Positions 59,028 through 60,437 of a stretch of DNA of 60,437 nucleotides are shown here, in pieces. This DNA comes from Bacteroidales bacterium UBA3696 (GTDB taxonomy: Bacteria; Bacteroidota; Bacteroidia; Bacteroidales; Paludibacteraceae), in the NCBI GenBank assembly GCA_002372135.1, contig DFIN01000032.1, positions 1 through 60,437 on the forward strand, written 5' to 3'. The notes under the pieces are model-generated. The model did no database searches. It worked only from the letters and a program-made list of their open reading frames with translations, and was not told the origin of the DNA. The translations under genes were made by a program, and so were the position numbers. Within the stretch, counting starts at the first letter, position 1, and each line of letters starts with the position of its first letter.

Positions 59028-60437
59028 TCCTTTTTGCTTTGTAATTAACCGGATGCACTCGTCTTCTGTCAGTGCTTCCAGATCCGTACCTTTAGGGATT
59101 CGGTAGTTCCCGCTGGGGTCTTTTATGTAAGGACCATAGCGACCTTGCAACACCTGTACATCGCCCCATACATGAATAGGTTTCTGCTGTTCGGCTTTCT
59201 TTGCCATCAGTTCGCGAATGTCCGCTTCGGTCAACGATTCGGCAGTTTTGCCTTTTGGAATAGAAAAGAACTGTCCGTCATAACGGATATACGGTCCAAA
59301 TCGTCCTGTACCCGCCGTAACATCTTTCCCATCTATCTGCATCAAGGCAGCTTTGGGTTGCTTTTCAAACAGTTGTAAAGCATCCTCCAACGTGATGGTA
59401 AACAGCGACTGATTGGGTTGCAACGAAGCAAAACGAGGTTTATCGCCTTCGGCTGTTCCTATTTGAATGCAAGGACCGAGTTTGCTGACCTTGGCATAAA
59501 CGGGTTCACCCGTCTTCGGATCATTCCCCAAAAGACGAGCATCCATTTTTCCTTTTGGCACACGCTCAATGGCTGGATGAAAAGCCTTATAGAACGTATC
59601 CACCGTCTTTACCCAATCCGCTTTTCCTTCCGCTACACGGTCAAATTGTTCTTCCTCCTTTGCCGTAAAATCGTAATTGAGTATCTCGGGGAAATGTTGC
59701 ACCAAAAAGTCGTTGGTTATCTGCCCCAAATCGGTCGGCAGCAGTTTTTGCGAATCTTGTCCGTATGTTTCGCTTTGTAGCTCAGCGGCTATCTGTCCAT
59801 TCTGCAAAATCAGGGTATCCACCGATCGTTTCTTACCCTGCACATCGCCTTTTTGTACGTAATTACGCTGTTGGATGGTTTCTATGGTCGTTGCGTAAGT
59901 AGAAGGACGCCCTATTCCTAACTCCTCCATTCGCTTTACCAAAGAGGCTTCGGTGAAACGCATAGGAGCCTTGGTGAACGACTGCCGTGCCTGTATCATT
60001 TGTGTCTGCATCGGCGTATTCTCTTCCATACGGGGCAGAGCCTTCGTATTCTCCGTCTCCTCGTCATCTGAAGTCTGTACATACGCACGCATAAACCCAT
60101 CAAATAACACCACTTCACCTGTGGCTACAAAAGCATAAGGCGATCTATCGGTAGTAATCTCAATGCGGGTGTTTTCGATAGTAGCATCCGCCATTTGGCA
60201 TGCTAAAGTACGTTTGCGTATCAAATCATACAATCGTTTCTGCTCCGCCGTCGTCCCGGCCACTTCCGTAGTGATATATGTGGGACGGATAGCTTCGTGA
60301 GCTTCTTGGGCACCTTTGGTGGACGTGTGGTACTGCCGAGCCTTATGATACTCCTCGCCAAAAGATTGCAAAATGGCTTCGCGCGCCGTGTTAATGGCAA
60401 GGGAGGACAGATTGACCGAGTCGGTACGCATATAGGT
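59013..60437 (-). CDS. topA: DNA topoisomerase I, C-terminal part (runs off the window)
   Basis: This is the C-terminal 475 codons of a type IA topoisomerase; the N-terminus lies beyond 60437. The window edge falls at the active site: the first complete codons on the minus strand read T-Y-M-R-T-D-S, with the catalytic Tyr codon at 60434-60432. The core continues with GAQEAHEAIRPT, FTEASLVKRMEELGIGRPST and EYDFTA-like LNYDFTAKEEEQFD. The C-terminus has repeats of the GRFGPYIRYDGQFFSIPKG type (PF13368-like) in place of four-cysteine zinc fingers, ending in a basic tail (GRSKK). It relaxes negative supercoils. It is followed by panD on the same strand. Confidence 0.94.
   Translation of the reverse strand, partial: TYMRTDSVNLSSLAINTAREAILQSFGEEYHKARQYHTSTKGAQEAHEAIRPTYITTEVAGTTAEQKRLYDLIRKRTLACQMADATIENTRIEITTDRSPYAFVATGEVVLFDGFMRAYVQTSDDEETENTKALPRMEENTPMQTQMIQARQSFTKAPMRFTEASLVKRMEELGIGRPSTYATTIETIQQRNYVQKGDVQGKKRSVDTLILQNGQIAAELQSETYGQDSQKLLPTDLGQITNDFLVQHFPEILNYDFTAKEEEQFDRVAEGKADWVKTVDTFYKAFHPAIERVPKGKMDARLLGNDPKTGEPVYAKVSKLGPCIQIGTAEGDKPRFASLQPNQSLFTITLEDALQLFEKQPKAALMQIDGKDVTAGTGRFGPYIRYDGQFFSIPKGKTAESLTEADIRELMAKKAEQQKPIHVWGDVQVLQGRYGPYIKDPSGNYRIPKGTDLEALTEDECIRLITKQKGRSKK

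Overview
The window reads as a chromosomal segment of a member of the order Bacteroidales (Bacteroidota). Four things support this: predicted promoters of the Bacteroidota type (TAnnTTTG at about -7 with a TTG-type box about 20 bases upstream), almost no Shine-Dalgarno sequences, several TonB-dependent outer-membrane proteins and SPOR/DUF1573/DUF5689/DUF4857-type proteins, and secreted proteins with type IX secretion (T9SS)-like C-terminal tails. Family and genus cannot be fixed from the sequence. No rRNA, tRNA, CRISPR array, transposase or integrase was seen.

Region 1 (1-15441) is an accessory-looking surface-protein locus. Two giant secreted proteins with InlB/Listeria-Bacteroides repeats (245-5830 and 6913-9582) share a nearly identical C-terminal module of about 265 residues and a nearly identical GNRA-loop terminator. 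Between them lie a small DUF4160/DUF2442 pair and an intergenic segment that can fold into a branched RNA ending in a T-run, with a competing upstream hairpin. The third giant protein (9727-15441) has nine near-identical repeats of about 52 residues and a T9SS type A-like tail.

Region 2 (15438-20416) is a tightly overlapping block: ABC ATPase, ABC permease, DUF4857-like protein and TonB-dependent receptor. It is joined to the preceding surface protein by an ATGA overlap. A small acidic protein follows, then envelope lipid genes (cdsA, an LpxL-type acyltransferase) and a family 2 glycosyltransferase.

Region 3 (23587-30501) begins with a clear promoter and runs trxA, an HTH-less sigma-54-type response regulator, recF, a polysaccharide export lipoprotein, a Wzz-like chain-length protein and topB. 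On the minus strand (30522-36416) are a secreted protein with a short C-terminal tail, a large outer-membrane beta-barrel protein and a SPOR-domain amidase. The amidase promoter contains a run of nine G/C. Two adjacent palindromes separate it from the divergent promoter of a shortened Rel (ppGpp) enzyme.

Region 4 (36594-53976) carries rel, a DUF1573 protein, meaB, dnaB and asnS, then a long compact run: TonB-dependent receptor, DUF5689 lipoprotein, CvpA-family protein, YjdF-like membrane protein, nadE, dsbD and a lipoprotein. It ends at a 22-bp-stem bidirectional terminator. Region 5 (54031-60437, minus strand) is topA (cut by the window edge at its catalytic tyrosine), panD, tgt, an LptF/LptG permease and a family 3 glycoside hydrolase.

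The core genes are ordinary. The most unusual material is the duplicated C-terminal-module-plus-terminator cassette, the recurring beta-domain in the three giant proteins, the structured intergenic element at 6670-6781, and the rel/amidase control region.
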